Origin: Wohlfahrtiimonas populi
Lineage (GTDB): Bacteria; Pseudomonadota; Gammaproteobacteria; Cardiobacteriales; Wohlfahrtiimonadaceae
Direction: 5' to 3'
DNA length: 33,043 bases
Assembly: GCF_002006795.1 (NCBI RefSeq)
Contig: NZ_MVDN01000018.1
Location: forward strand, 1,329 to 34,371
Under the pieces are notes generated by a model. It did no database searches. It was not told the origin of the DNA and saw only the letters and a list, made by a program, of their open reading frames with translations. Made by a program: the position numbers and the translations under genes. This document shows positions 25,320 to 33,043 of this stretch, one piece after another; position 1 is the first letter of the stretch, and the number at the start of each line of letters is the position of its first letter.

Positions 25320-26171
25320 ATGCAATCTCTTACTTATTATTGGATCAACGTTTTCACCTCAGAACAAGACAAAGGCAACCCATTGCCTGTGTTTGTTTTA
25401 AAGAAAGCATTGTCAAAAACTGCGATGCAACAGATCGCAACGATGATGAATCAATCTGAAACTGTATTCATCGAAAACTTGAATCGTGATTTACCTAAAT
25501 TACACATTTACACGCCAATGCAAGAATTGCCATTTGCAGGTCATCCTATCATTGGTGCATTGCAAATCATCAAAATGCTTAAAAACTCTAGCGGTACTAA
25601 GCAAGTTGAAACTTTAGCTGGCATTGTTGATATTAAGATTGATCAAAATAAACAAATCTATTGGATTAAAGCGCCTGTTGCACCGAAAGAGCGCGCAAGC
25701 ACTTTAGATATTCCATTAACGAGCCAAATGCTAAACATTCCTGAATCAAAAATTTTAAGTCAACCAAAATGGCTAAATACAGGCAGTGAACAATTATTGG
25801 TGGAAGTGAAAGATCAAGAAACTGTAGATTCCATAAAAATTAATTTAGATTTATTCGAACAACATGCGACATTGTATGCAGGTAGAACAATGATCTATAT
25901 TTGGACAAGAGATAACCAAGATGTTTATGTGCGTTATATGTACTTCAAAAATGGTGCATTGGGTGAAGATAGCGGCACAGGCTCAGCATGCTCTAACTTA
26001 GGTGGTTTACAGGTTTTAGAAGGTAATAATGATTTTGAATGGACAATTCGCCAAGGCTGTTTATTGGGCCGTGAGAATGTCTTATTCCTAAAAGTCACAG
26101 CCAACCAAGAAATTTGGATTGGCGGACAAAACCGATTTATGGGCAAAGGAGAATTGCTCTGGGCTGATTGA
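25320..26171 (+). CDS. PhzF-family isomerase/epimerase-like protein
   Basis: The 283 residues show the PhzF diaminopimelate-epimerase-like fold. The N-terminus has YYWINVFTSEQDKGNPLPV and NQSETVF, where Glu47 matches the catalytic acid of PhzF. Other blocks are YTPMQELPFAGHPIIGAL near residue 62 and, in the second half, GEDSGTGSACSNLGG and GRENVLFLKV. PhzF itself isomerises trans-2,3-dihydro-3-hydroxyanthranilate, but most family members outside phenazine clusters have unknown substrates, and there is no phenazine cluster here. ATG 25320 has a modest TTGGA upstream. The next gene starts 19 bases after its stop and is probably co-transcribed. Confidence 0.9.
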   Translation: MQSLTYYWINVFTSEQDKGNPLPVFVLKKALSKTAMQQIATMMNQSETVFIENLNRDLPKLHIYTPMQELPFAGHPIIGALQIIKMLKNSSGTKQVETLAGIVDIKIDQNKQIYWIKAPVAPKERASTLDIPLTSQMLNIPESKILSQPKWLNTGSEQLLVEVKDQETVDSIKINLDLFEQHATLYAGRTMIYIWTRDNQDVYVRYMYFKNGALGEDSGTGSACSNLGGLQVLEGNNDFEWTIRQGCLLGRENVLFLKVTANQEIWIGGQNRFMGKGELLWAD

Positions 26172-26190
26172 TTATCAATAAGGAAAGATA

Positions 26191-26727
26191 ATGGAAGGAA
26201 TAGCAGTTTTAATTCAACTATTAGGTTTAATTATTCCTGATGCACCTAATATTAAAGAAGAAAAAACTTACAGAAAAGTTCGCCGTTATTCATGTATTAG
26301 CTACGCGTGGTACTGCTTTTATCGCTTTTTTCTTATTTTTTTGGGCATCTTTCTTTCCTTAATCATTCTCATTATATTCCCCAATTATTGGGGGATCACA
26401 GGCACCTTATTAGGTTTCTATTTTATTGGATATGCTAGCATTAACTTTTTCACCATTGTACAAGCTCGCAAAAAGCCGTTTAAAGGCATTTTTACTGATC
26501 GTGAATATAAAAACTTAACAAAAAAAGAATGTAATTATCGCTTAACATTACAATTAATCGCTACTTTTGGTTGTTTTACGTTCTTTTTAGCAGGATTCAC
26601 AACATTTGAATCGAATGGATTAATTTGGTTTTGGGGTATTTTATTTGCTTGGCCACCATTCTTGTCTTTATATGATATGTACCAAAAATATCAAGAATGG
26701 CGACTAGCTCAATCTACAGTTAAATAA
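26191..26727 (+). CDS. Four-segment inner membrane protein of unknown function
   Basis: I do not recognise the family. The 178-residue product has four predicted membrane segments near residues 44-64, 68-88, 117-137 and 143-161, with a basic cytoplasmic loop (QARKKPFKGIF) between the second and third. The short amphipathic N-terminus contains GLIIPDAPNIKEEK, followed by a Tyr/Cys-rich run into the first segment. AAGGAAAG precedes the ATG. It follows the PhzF-family gene by 19 bases and overlaps the convergent MORN lipoprotein gene by 8 bases at its 3' end. Confidence 0.7.
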   Translation: MEGIAVLIQLLGLIIPDAPNIKEEKTYRKVRRYSCISYAWYCFYRFFLIFLGIFLSLIILIIFPNYWGITGTLLGFYFIGYASINFFTIVQARKKPFKGIFTDREYKNLTKKECNYRLTLQLIATFGCFTFFLAGFTTFESNGLIWFWGILFAWPPFLSLYDMYQKYQEWRLAQSTVK

Positions 26728-27142
26728 TTGGCATCGTGCGGCCATCCGTAAAATGCATTGTGCCTTTATGAACTTTGTTATTTCTCATCATGCCAATAAA
26801 ATATGATCCATCACTTAATGTAAGTTTACCTCGGCCATGAAATTCACCATTTACATGTTCACCATCATAAATCGCGCCATCACTTGTTACTGTTTGACCA
26901 AATCCATTCGGCTTACCATTTTTAACAGCACCGTTATATACTGCGTCTTTCGATTTCACAGTGCCAAAACCAGTGGCTTTTGAATCTTTAATCTCACCTG
27001 AATAAACAGTACCATCTGCTAACGTGATCGAACCATAACCATTGTCAGGTGCAATTTGTGCAACTGGCTTTGCATCACCATAAGTTGAACAACCCGTCAC
27101 AATACTTAAAACGCCCACTAATAATAAAATCTTTTTCATCAT
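26720..27142 (-). CDS. MORN-repeat lipoprotein
   Basis: The start ATG at 27142 overlaps the stop of the RquA-like gene (ATGA) and has GGAAG upstream; the longer reading from 27166 is rejected. The product is 140 residues with a lipoprotein signal ending in the lipobox VTGC, followed by five or so MORN-type repeats of about 23 residues. Each has the pattern G-x-G-x-x-x-x-x-D-G-x-x-Y-x-G (for example GYGSITLADGTVYSGE and GRGKLTLSDGSYFIG). MORN repeats form extended beta-hairpin rods used in protein or lipid contacts; no enzymatic role is implied. Translational coupling to the upstream gene hints at a shared process or simply shared expression. Confidence 0.85.
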   Translation of the reverse strand: MMKKILLLVGVLSIVTGCSTYGDAKPVAQIAPDNGYGSITLADGTVYSGEIKDSKATGFGTVKSKDAVYNGAVKNGKPNGFGQTVTSDGAIYDGEHVNGEFHGRGKLTLSDGSYFIGMMRNNKVHKGTMHFTDGRTMPII

Positions 27143-27864
27143 TTCTTCCGAGTTGCAATAACACATTGATAAACACTACCGAAAACTGTCTCTTTTTGCC
27201 AATCAAATTCATCTTTTCGACTCGCATAACTTTGAATCTCATTTCTCCATAATGCATTAGAAAAGGGTTCTAAATAATAGTTCACTAACTGCAAAATTGT
27301 ACGAAACGGCTGCCAATATTTCTTAGGATTATGATAATCCACAAAAATTACTTTGCCATCTTCAGCAACATTATCCAACATACGATCCACAATTTTATGT
27401 TTCATATCTTCAGGTACTTCATGAAGTAACATGAAACTACAAACCACATCAAAAGGCTGATCCGCCTGATACAAAGCAGCATCAGAAGCAATCACTTTAG
27501 CTTGGCTTAAACCATCTAATTTTCTATGGGCTTGCTCTAGTTGCACGGGTGTACAATCCGTTAAATGAAACGTGCCATCCTCCCCTACTTTATTCGCAAC
27601 ATCCACAACCAACGAGCCATAAACATGAGCAACCTGCCAAACGCGCATACCAGGCTCAATTAAATCCAAATAGCGATTCATCAATCGCCCTGCATTTAAA
27701 AACAACAAACTCCAAACAGTTGCATCATGATCCAAAAATCGAACATATTTAGGATTCACATAAGCCCAATCATAAACTTCTTTTAAATAATCAGGGACAT
27801 TTTCCTCTACACACGAGACATCTTCTGAATGCTCAGCCATCTCATTTTTATATTGTTCTATCAT
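27139..27864 (-). CDS. rquA: RquA-like rhodoquinone biosynthesis protein
   Basis: RquA belongs to the class I SAM methyltransferase fold and converts ubiquinone to rhodoquinone by replacing a ring methoxy with an amino group. The 241-residue protein shows several RquA hallmarks: VPDYLKEVYDWAYVNP near residue 24, WSLLFLNAGRLMNR, QVAHVYGSL in place of the usual Gly-rich SAM motif, FMLLHEVPEDMKHK, KVIFVDYHNPKKYWQPFR near residue 165 and LEPFSNALWRNEI. The C-terminal FGSVYQCVIATR matches as well. AGGAAAA precedes the ATG. Alternatives are another quinone or small-molecule methyltransferase, but UbiE/UbiG-type motif I is absent. The stop overlaps the MORN lipoprotein start. Confidence 0.78.
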   Translation of the reverse strand: MIEQYKNEMAEHSEDVSCVEENVPDYLKEVYDWAYVNPKYVRFLDHDATVWSLLFLNAGRLMNRYLDLIEPGMRVWQVAHVYGSLVVDVANKVGEDGTFHLTDCTPVQLEQAHRKLDGLSQAKVIASDAALYQADQPFDVVCSFMLLHEVPEDMKHKIVDRMLDNVAEDGKVIFVDYHNPKKYWQPFRTILQLVNYYLEPFSNALWRNEIQSYASRKDEFDWQKETVFGSVYQCVIATRKK

Positions 27865-27942
27865 TATTTTTCCTAAATTAACTGTTACATTAATTTTTAC
27901 CTAGGATGATTATAACCAATATTGTTAATACTTATAAAATAT

Positions 27943-29052
27943 ATGAGTTTTGATTTGTACATGAATAAACTACGCTCTCTAGTTAGCTCAATGTTACAAT
28001 TAACAAGATATATACAAACCATAAATTTCAATGATATGAATACAAAACAAAATTTCTATGCCACCACTCTATCTTGGTTATTTGTATTAGCATTTATAGT
28101 TATTCCTTTGCTATATCGAATATTATCTAATTTTATAATGAATCAAACTCTAGACAATTTTGATCTGTATTTCATTCTACCGCTCACAATATTATCAATA
28201 TTACTTACCCTCAAAGGTTTTAAAGATTGGCGTAAAAGCAATATTTCCATTTCTAGCCAAGAAATTATTTTATACTCTGGCATCAGAAAAAAATTGATCA
28301 TTCCTTGGAAGAACATCCAATCTCTTCAATACACGATTATTCCTAATCAAATGAGAATACTACTTGGCTATCGCTCTGAGCATATCATTATCACGTACTA
28401 CGACCATCATGTCACCTTACAAACAAAGCAAATTCCTCTAGCAAATTTTTTCAAGTACTCTCAAAAGTCTGCTTTTGAAATGATTGAAAGCCAATATTTT
28501 AAAAATACTCAACGCATCAAGGAACCTAAAACACCTAAATTGAATGAAGTAGTCAAATATAATGCTCTCAATATTTTTTCATCTCATGTCATACTTATCC
28601 TGTGTATTGTACTATTCCTTGGCATCACTATCATTACAGAGAATCTATATACAATGCTTGCTCTGATAGCAATGATTCCATACTTTCTATATTCTAATTA
28701 TAAAAAACATAGAAAAATTGCATTAATCATGACTCAAGATGGTATTCAAGACCAATGGTTATATCAACGAAATACTTTTATCGCTTGGGCAGATATTCAA
28801 GCTATATCTATGAACGATTATAATAATGCTTATTTCATGGATACAACGCCATTGGGTCGAGTCATTACGATTACATTGAAAGATCAAAATATTTATAGCC
28901 AAAAGTGCAACGTTTATCAAAGGCTATTATTGAAGTTTGGACAAGAAAATAAACAAACGCCTTTTCTTATCACTGAAAACTTACAAGATTATTCTCTTGA
29001 TGAAATTCTTATCGCTCTTCAACAAAACTTATCACGATTTACACATGAATAA
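27943..29052 (+). CDS. Membrane protein with two PH-like halves, function unknown
   Basis: The product is about 369 residues from ATG 27943; ATG 27961 and ATG 28036 are alternatives, and none has a visible Shine-Dalgarno. It consists of two similar halves. Each has a pair of membrane segments (near residues 43-64 and 75-92, then 211-233 and 238-252) followed by a beta-rich domain. The domains share a parallel motif: IIPWKNIQSLQY in the first half and FIAWADIQAISM in the second. This resembles bacterial PH-domain membrane proteins, in which such segments sit at the membrane surface, but the assignment is by pattern only. AT-content is high. The 3' end overlaps recG convergently by 14 bases. 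Confidence 0.65.
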   Translation: MSFDLYMNKLRSLVSSMLQLTRYIQTINFNDMNTKQNFYATTLSWLFVLAFIVIPLLYRILSNFIMNQTLDNFDLYFILPLTILSILLTLKGFKDWRKSNISISSQEIILYSGIRKKLIIPWKNIQSLQYTIIPNQMRILLGYRSEHIIITYYDHHVTLQTKQIPLANFFKYSQKSAFEMIESQYFKNTQRIKEPKTPKLNEVVKYNALNIFSSHVILILCIVLFLGITIITENLYTMLALIAMIPYFLYSNYKKHRKIALIMTQDGIQDQWLYQRNTFIAWADIQAISMNDYNNAYFMDTTPLGRVITITLKDQNIYSQKCNVYQRLLLKFGQENKQTPFLITENLQDYSLDEILIALQQNLSRFTHE

Positions 29053-31075
29053 ACTGCGTGCGATGATTTAACCAGCGCTTGATCAATCCATTCACCACTT
29101 CATCATTATTCAATAGCTTTGGCACCATTTTCTGTGCTTTCTCAATAATGTCTTTATGCTGGAAGATATTCGCCACTTTAAATATTACTTCGCCTGTTTG
29201 TTTCGTGCCGATGATTTCACCTGTACCACGCAATTCTAGATCTTTTTCCGCAATCACAAAGCCATCTTCCGTTTGTTGTAAGATTCGTAAGCGCTCTTGC
29301 GCCACTTGCGATAAAGGTGGCTCATACATCAATAAGCAGAATGATGCTTTACTACCGCGCCCAACTCGTCCACGCAATTGATGCAATTGGAATAAACCTA
29401 AACGCTCTGCATTTTCGATGATCATAATAGAAGCATTTGGCACATCCACACCAACTTCAATCACAGTCGTTGCCACCAATACATCCAACTCATGATTTTT
29501 AAAAGATTGCATGATGGATTCTTTATCTTTAGGTTTCATCTTTCCATGCAATAAACCAATGCGTAAATCAGGCAAAGATTCCTCGAGTAATCGATGGCTT
29601 TCTTCTGCAGCTTGCGCTGTTAATGTTTCATTGGATTCAATCAAAGTACAAACCCAATAAGCTTGTACGCCTTCAGCACATTGCAAAGCCAAGCGTGAGA
29701 TTAATTGATCACGCTTTTGGTGATTCACTAATGTGGTTGTAATAGGAATTCGGTTTGCAGGCTTTTCATCAATGATGGAATGTTTGAGATCAGCATAAGC
29801 AATCATTGCTAAAGTTCGTGGAATCGGCGTTGCTGTCATCATCAAAAAATGTGGCTGCTGTAATTGATTCTTCTCTTGCAGTGCTAAGCGCTGTTCTACA
29901 CCAAAGCGATGCTGTTCATCCACAATCACTAATGCTAAAGATGCATATTCAACACTTTCTTGGAAAGTTGCATGCGTGCCAACGATCACTTGTACTTCGC
30001 CTTTTTTAATGGCTTCACCACGAATACGTTTCTCTTTCGCGGTTAATCCACCTGATAAAAATGTCACAGAAATGCCAAGCGGAGTTAATAATTTGCTGAT
30101 GGTTATATAATGTTGCTCTGCCAATAATTCTGTGGGCGCAATCATAATCGCTTGCTGATTCATCATCGCAACATGCAATAAAGCAACCGTTGCCACAATT
30201 GTTTTTCCTGAACCAACATCACCTTGCACCAATCGCATCATCGGTTTATCTAACATCAAATCTTCTTTGATTTCTGCAATCACGCGATTTTGTGCATTCG
30301 TTAATTGATATGGCAATGCTGATAACAATGTTTTTTCAGCACTGAAAGATAACTCAATCGGAATGCTTTGCTTATGAGATTCTTGTTCTCTTGCTCTATT
30401 CAATGCCAATTGATAAGCGAGAATTTCTTCCAAAGCTAAAGCCTTTTGCCAAGGATGTAATCCTTCAGATAATAAGAATAAATCCGCATCTGGCGGTGGA
30501 TTATGCAAATAATGGAGCGCTTCTGATAGCGAATATTTTTGACTCACAAAGCTTGGAAAAGAATCTGGTGTAATCAATTTCATTGCAGAAGCCACAATTG
30601 TACGAATCTGCTTCTGTGTTAAACCTGCAGTTAATGGATAAATTGGCGTTAATCGCTCTTCCACAGGGATATTTTCATGCAAAGCCTTAAACTCAGGATG
30701 CACCATTTCTAAATAAGGATAGCCTTTTTTCACTTCACCAAAAGCACGAATCAATCCATCATCATCAAAAGTTTTCAACATGCCATGATTGAAATTGAAA
30801 AATTTCAGCATCATTAAGCCTGTGCCATCTTTAATCCACACAGTTAAATATTTGCGTTTGCCCTGTGATAACTCTTTTTTCACAACACGCGCTTCCACAA
30901 TTGCAGTATCGCCAATTCGAAGCGCTTCGATCGGCATTAAACGTGTGCGATCCTGATAACGATAAGGCAAATGAAAGATTAAATCTTGGATCGTATGAAT
31001 GTGTAATTTTTCCAAAGTCTTAGCCATTTTTGGCCCAACACCCGGAAGTTGTGTGATGGATTGCTCAAGAATCAC
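29039..31075 (-). CDS. recG: ATP-dependent DNA helicase RecG
   Basis: RecG remodels stalled replication forks and branched DNA. The 678 residues match the family (693 in E. coli). The N-terminal wedge/OB domain occupies about residues 1-230, followed by the superfamily 2 helicase core. Visible motifs are Walker A GDVGSGKT, APTELLAEQHY, the Walker B DEQHRFG, MTATPIPRTLAM, TTVIEVGVDVPNA and HQLRGRVGRG. The start is GTG at 31075, because no ATG lies nearby and the protein begins with the expected LPGVGPKMAKTLEKL segment (residues 9-23). The 88-base divergent gap to ispB must hold promoters for both genes. Confidence 0.96.
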   Translation of the reverse strand: MILEQSITQLPGVGPKMAKTLEKLHIHTIQDLIFHLPYRYQDRTRLMPIEALRIGDTAIVEARVVKKELSQGKRKYLTVWIKDGTGLMMLKFFNFNHGMLKTFDDDGLIRAFGEVKKGYPYLEMVHPEFKALHENIPVEERLTPIYPLTAGLTQKQIRTIVASAMKLITPDSFPSFVSQKYSLSEALHYLHNPPPDADLFLLSEGLHPWQKALALEEILAYQLALNRAREQESHKQSIPIELSFSAEKTLLSALPYQLTNAQNRVIAEIKEDLMLDKPMMRLVQGDVGSGKTIVATVALLHVAMMNQQAIMIAPTELLAEQHYITISKLLTPLGISVTFLSGGLTAKEKRIRGEAIKKGEVQVIVGTHATFQESVEYASLALVIVDEQHRFGVEQRLALQEKNQLQQPHFLMMTATPIPRTLAMIAYADLKHSIIDEKPANRIPITTTLVNHQKRDQLISRLALQCAEGVQAYWVCTLIESNETLTAQAAEESHRLLEESLPDLRIGLLHGKMKPKDKESIMQSFKNHELDVLVATTVIEVGVDVPNASIMIIENAERLGLFQLHQLRGRVGRGSKASFCLLMYEPPLSQVAQERLRILQQTEDGFVIAEKDLELRGTGEIIGTKQTGEVIFKVANIFQHKDIIEKAQKMVPKLLNNDEVVNGLIKRWLNHRTQFIHV

Positions 31076-31118
31076 AAATTATCTCTTCTGTTATGAATAC
31101 TTTTTGGTGAACTACCCT

Positions 31119-31124
31119 TATAAT
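31119..31124 (+). promoter_or_regulatory. Consensus -10 element for ispB
   Basis: A perfect TATAAT lies about 40 bases ahead of the ispB ATG. The matching -35 region (near 31096) is poor, so strength is uncertain. Confidence 0.4.
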
Positions 31125-31163
31125 ACATGAATTCATTGTAAAAAGAGAAACTGAGGCGACTGG

Positions 31164-32144
31164 ATGTCAATCAAAAATGTTCAAGCGTTAATTGCAGAAG
31201 ATTTTAATAAAGTTAACGAATCAATCATGGCAGCACTATCTTCTGATGTTGCATTAATTAACGAATTGGGTGCTTACATCATTTTGTCGGGCGGGAAACG
31301 TTTACGTCCTATGATGACAGTTTTATGTGCAAAGGCAGCACACTATACTGGTGACAAACATATTTCAGCGGCAGCTTTAATTGAATTCATTCACACTGCA
31401 ACATTATTGCATGATGATGTTGTGGATCACTCAGATATGCGCCGTGGTAAAGAAACTGCCAATGCCATTTGGGGCAACGAAGCAAGCGTTTTAGTGGGTG
31501 ACTTCTTATATACGCGCGCTTTCCAAATGATGGTGGATTTAGATTCAATGCAAGTGATGCGCGTATTGGCACAAGCAACCAACCGCATTGCAGAAGGTGA
31601 AGTTCTACAGTTATTAAACATCAAAGAACCTGATATTACAGAAGAAAACTACTTCAATGTGATCTATTCTAAAACTGCTAAATTATTTGAAGCAGCAGCA
31701 GAAGTTGCAGGCATCATGGCTTATGAAACATCTGGCCAACCTGAATATCAGATCGAAGCTTTCCGTGAATATGGAAAATTTGTTGGCACAGCATTCCAAT
31801 TGATTGATGATATTTTGGATTACACCGCAAGTGCTGAAGAAATGGGCAAAAATACAGGTGATGATTTAGCTGAAGGCAAACCAACATTACCATTAATTCG
31901 TGCCATTCAAATGGGTACACCAGAAGAAGCTGAATTGGTTCGTACAGCATTATTGAATGCAGATGTAAGCCAATTGGATGAAATCTTAAAAATCATTGAG
32001 CGCACAGAATCTTTAACTTACACATATCAAAAAGCATGTGAACAAGTGGAAATGGCGATCAAAGCAATTAAACCAATTGCTGATTCACCATATAAAGAAG
32101 CATTAGTGGAACTTGCAAAATACTCGATTGCACGTAAGTTTTAA
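31164..32144 (+). CDS. ispB: Polyprenyl (probably octaprenyl) diphosphate synthase
   Basis: The enzyme elongates farnesyl diphosphate with isopentenyl units to make the quinone side chain. The 326 residues match IspB (323 in E. coli). The first aspartate-rich motif is DDVVD at residues 84-88, within LLHDDVVDHSDMRRG. The second is FQLIDDILDYT, followed by GDDLAEGKPTLPLIRA. GGKRLRP near residue 43 binds diphosphate. Chain length cannot be fixed from sequence by eye, but the alanines and small residues ahead of DDxxD fit a long-chain enzyme. It stands alone, with its own terminator, divergent from recG. It would supply side chains for ubiquinone and, if RquA acts, rhodoquinone. Confidence 0.94.
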   Translation: MSIKNVQALIAEDFNKVNESIMAALSSDVALINELGAYIILSGGKRLRPMMTVLCAKAAHYTGDKHISAAALIEFIHTATLLHDDVVDHSDMRRGKETANAIWGNEASVLVGDFLYTRAFQMMVDLDSMQVMRVLAQATNRIAEGEVLQLLNIKEPDITEENYFNVIYSKTAKLFEAAAEVAGIMAYETSGQPEYQIEAFREYGKFVGTAFQLIDDILDYTASAEEMGKNTGDDLAEGKPTLPLIRAIQMGTPEEAELVRTALLNADVSQLDEILKIIERTESLTYTYQKACEQVEMAIKAIKPIADSPYKEALVELAKYSIARKF

Positions 32145-32156
32145 TATTTGTTATCC

Positions 32157-32184
32157 AAACCCTTCTTTGAAGGGTTTTCTTTTC
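32157..32184 (+). terminator. Rho-independent terminator after ispB
   Basis: A 9-base-pair stem (32157-32165 with 32169-32177, AAACCCTTC arms) with a TTT loop is followed by TCTTTTCT. It ends shortly before the glnE Shine-Dalgarno, so some read-through into glnE is possible. Confidence 0.82.
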
Positions 32185-32198
32185 TGTAGGAAATGATC

Positions 32199-33043
32199 AT
32201 GTTGAATTATTGGTTACAATTTGAAGAGCGCCATCCAGATCTTTATCAATCACTCAAAGCACATCATCATTTTCTTGCACTCAATCTATTCATTGAAGCT
32301 TCACCTTGGGCTGGGCGTTTAATTCTCAATCGCCCCGCTTTGTATCTCAATCATTTTTTGGATGGCATTTGGGATTTACCTTTGGATCTATCCATTTATC
32401 CCATTCAAACAGAAAATGAAGATAAAGCTTCCATTTGCCTTCGCCAAGTACGCAATCAATTGCTCCTCAAAATGGGTTATCGTGATATCAATCACTGCGA
32501 TGATATTATGATCATCAATCGTAATTTAACAATGATCGCAGATTTTTTCTGTGAGCAAGCATTGAATATCGCTTATGAAATCACAAGTCGAAATAATGAA
32601 GTGCCAGTGGATGAATCAGGCAAAGCAATTCAGCCTTACATCATTGGCATGGGAAAAATGGGCGGTTATGAGCTGAACTTTTCATCCGACATTGATCTCA
32701 TTTTTGGTTATGCAGGCGATGATGCGCATTTCTTCCATAAAGTCGCACGTCGATTCATCCATCTATTACATAACAGCACAGAAGATGGTTTTGTTTATCG
32801 TGTAGATTTACGCTTGCGCCCGTTTGGTAGTAGTGGTCCAATTGCCTTGTCAACACAAGCGATGGTAAATTATTATTTCCAATATGGCAGAGATTGGGAG
32901 CGCTATGCACTCATTAAAGCTCGAGTTGTAGCTGGTAATTTTGAAGAAGGCAATGCATTTTTAACAGAAATCGAACCATTCATTTATCGTAAATCCATTG
33001 ATTATGAATTGGTGGATGCACTGAAAAACATTAAAGAGATGAT
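32199..33043 (+). CDS. glnE: Bifunctional glutamine synthetase adenylyltransferase/deadenylase, 3'-truncated by the window edge
   Basis: GlnE adds and removes AMP on glutamine synthetase in response to nitrogen status. The frame opens with ATG 32199 seven bases after AGGA (an in-frame ATG at 32193 is less well placed) and runs without stop to the window end, giving 281 of an expected 900 or so residues. The adenylyl-removase nucleotidyltransferase core is recognisable: GMGKMGGYELNFSSDIDLIF, with the metal-binding aspartates, then RVDLRLRPFGSSGP and GRDWERYALIKARVVAG. The initial NYWLQFEERHPD segment fits the family N-terminus. The glnB/glnD partners are not in the window. Confidence 0.93.
   Translation, partial: MLNYWLQFEERHPDLYQSLKAHHHFLALNLFIEASPWAGRLILNRPALYLNHFLDGIWDLPLDLSIYPIQTENEDKASICLRQVRNQLLLKMGYRDINHCDDIMIINRNLTMIADFFCEQALNIAYEITSRNNEVPVDESGKAIQPYIIGMGKMGGYELNFSSDIDLIFGYAGDDAHFFHKVARRFIHLLHNSTEDGFVYRVDLRLRPFGSSGPIALSTQAMVNYYFQYGRDWERYALIKARVVAGNFEEGNAFLTEIEPFIYRKSIDYELVDALKNIKEM

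Overview
The window is a compact, AT-rich stretch of bacterial chromosome. Its gene content points to a gammaproteobacterium: RecBCD-type recombination, IspB, GlnE, PrmC, a four-subunit succinate dehydrogenase and OxyR. A small host-associated or aquatic lineage near Wohlfahrtiimonas/Ignatzschineria (Cardiobacteriales) would fit, but this is a guess from composition and gene set, not a demonstrated placement. There is no rRNA, tRNA, CRISPR array, insertion sequence or phage gene that I can support.

Layout, left to right. (1) 2-4535 (+): the 3' part of recB overlapping recD. (2) 4518-6362 (-): two tandem SseB-like paralogues. (3) 6446-12109 (-): the 2-oxoglutarate dehydrogenase operon sucA-sucB-lpdA, with a clear promoter at 12151-12179 and a terminator at 6446-6481. 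(4) 12468-14578 (+): oxyR, moaA and a 68-residue unknown protein, ending in a terminator. (5) 14616-15461 (-): prmC. (6) 15580-16389 (+): a TSUP-type transporter. (7) 16636-20078 (+): sdhCDAB with a strong terminator. (8) 20190-24505 (+): a DUF1287 secreted hydrolase-like protein followed by four tandem, diverging secreted paralogues of unknown function. (9) 24624-25139 (-): a Slp-family lipoprotein. (10) 25320-26727 (+): a PhzF-family enzyme and a small membrane protein. (11) 26720-27864 (-): an RquA-like rhodoquinone biosynthesis protein translationally coupled to a MORN-repeat lipoprotein. (12) 27943-29052 (+): a membrane protein with duplicated PH-like halves. (13) 29039-31075 (-): recG. 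(14) 31164-33043 (+): ispB and the 5' part of glnE.

Several genes bear on one theme, respiration and redox control. They are the OGDH complex, the SDH complex, IspB (quinone side chain), an OxyR with its peroxide-sensing residues intact, and an RquA-like protein. If the RquA call is right, the cell can convert part of its ubiquinone to rhodoquinone and run complex II backwards as a fumarate reductase when oxygen is low.

The most unusual region is 20190-24505. The four tandem secreted genes share an N-terminal Cys-x4-Cys module and a short Ser-x-Ala-Asn/Asp-Ala module, carry about 89% identical 300-bp repeats across gene boundaries, and show repeat-driven remodelling. The first copy has lost its ancestral ATG and Shine-Dalgarno sequence, and the last has a duplicated module and a missing tail. 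I do not recognise the family. Its position directly after a papain/NlpC-like DUF1287 protein makes it the best candidate here for something undescribed.
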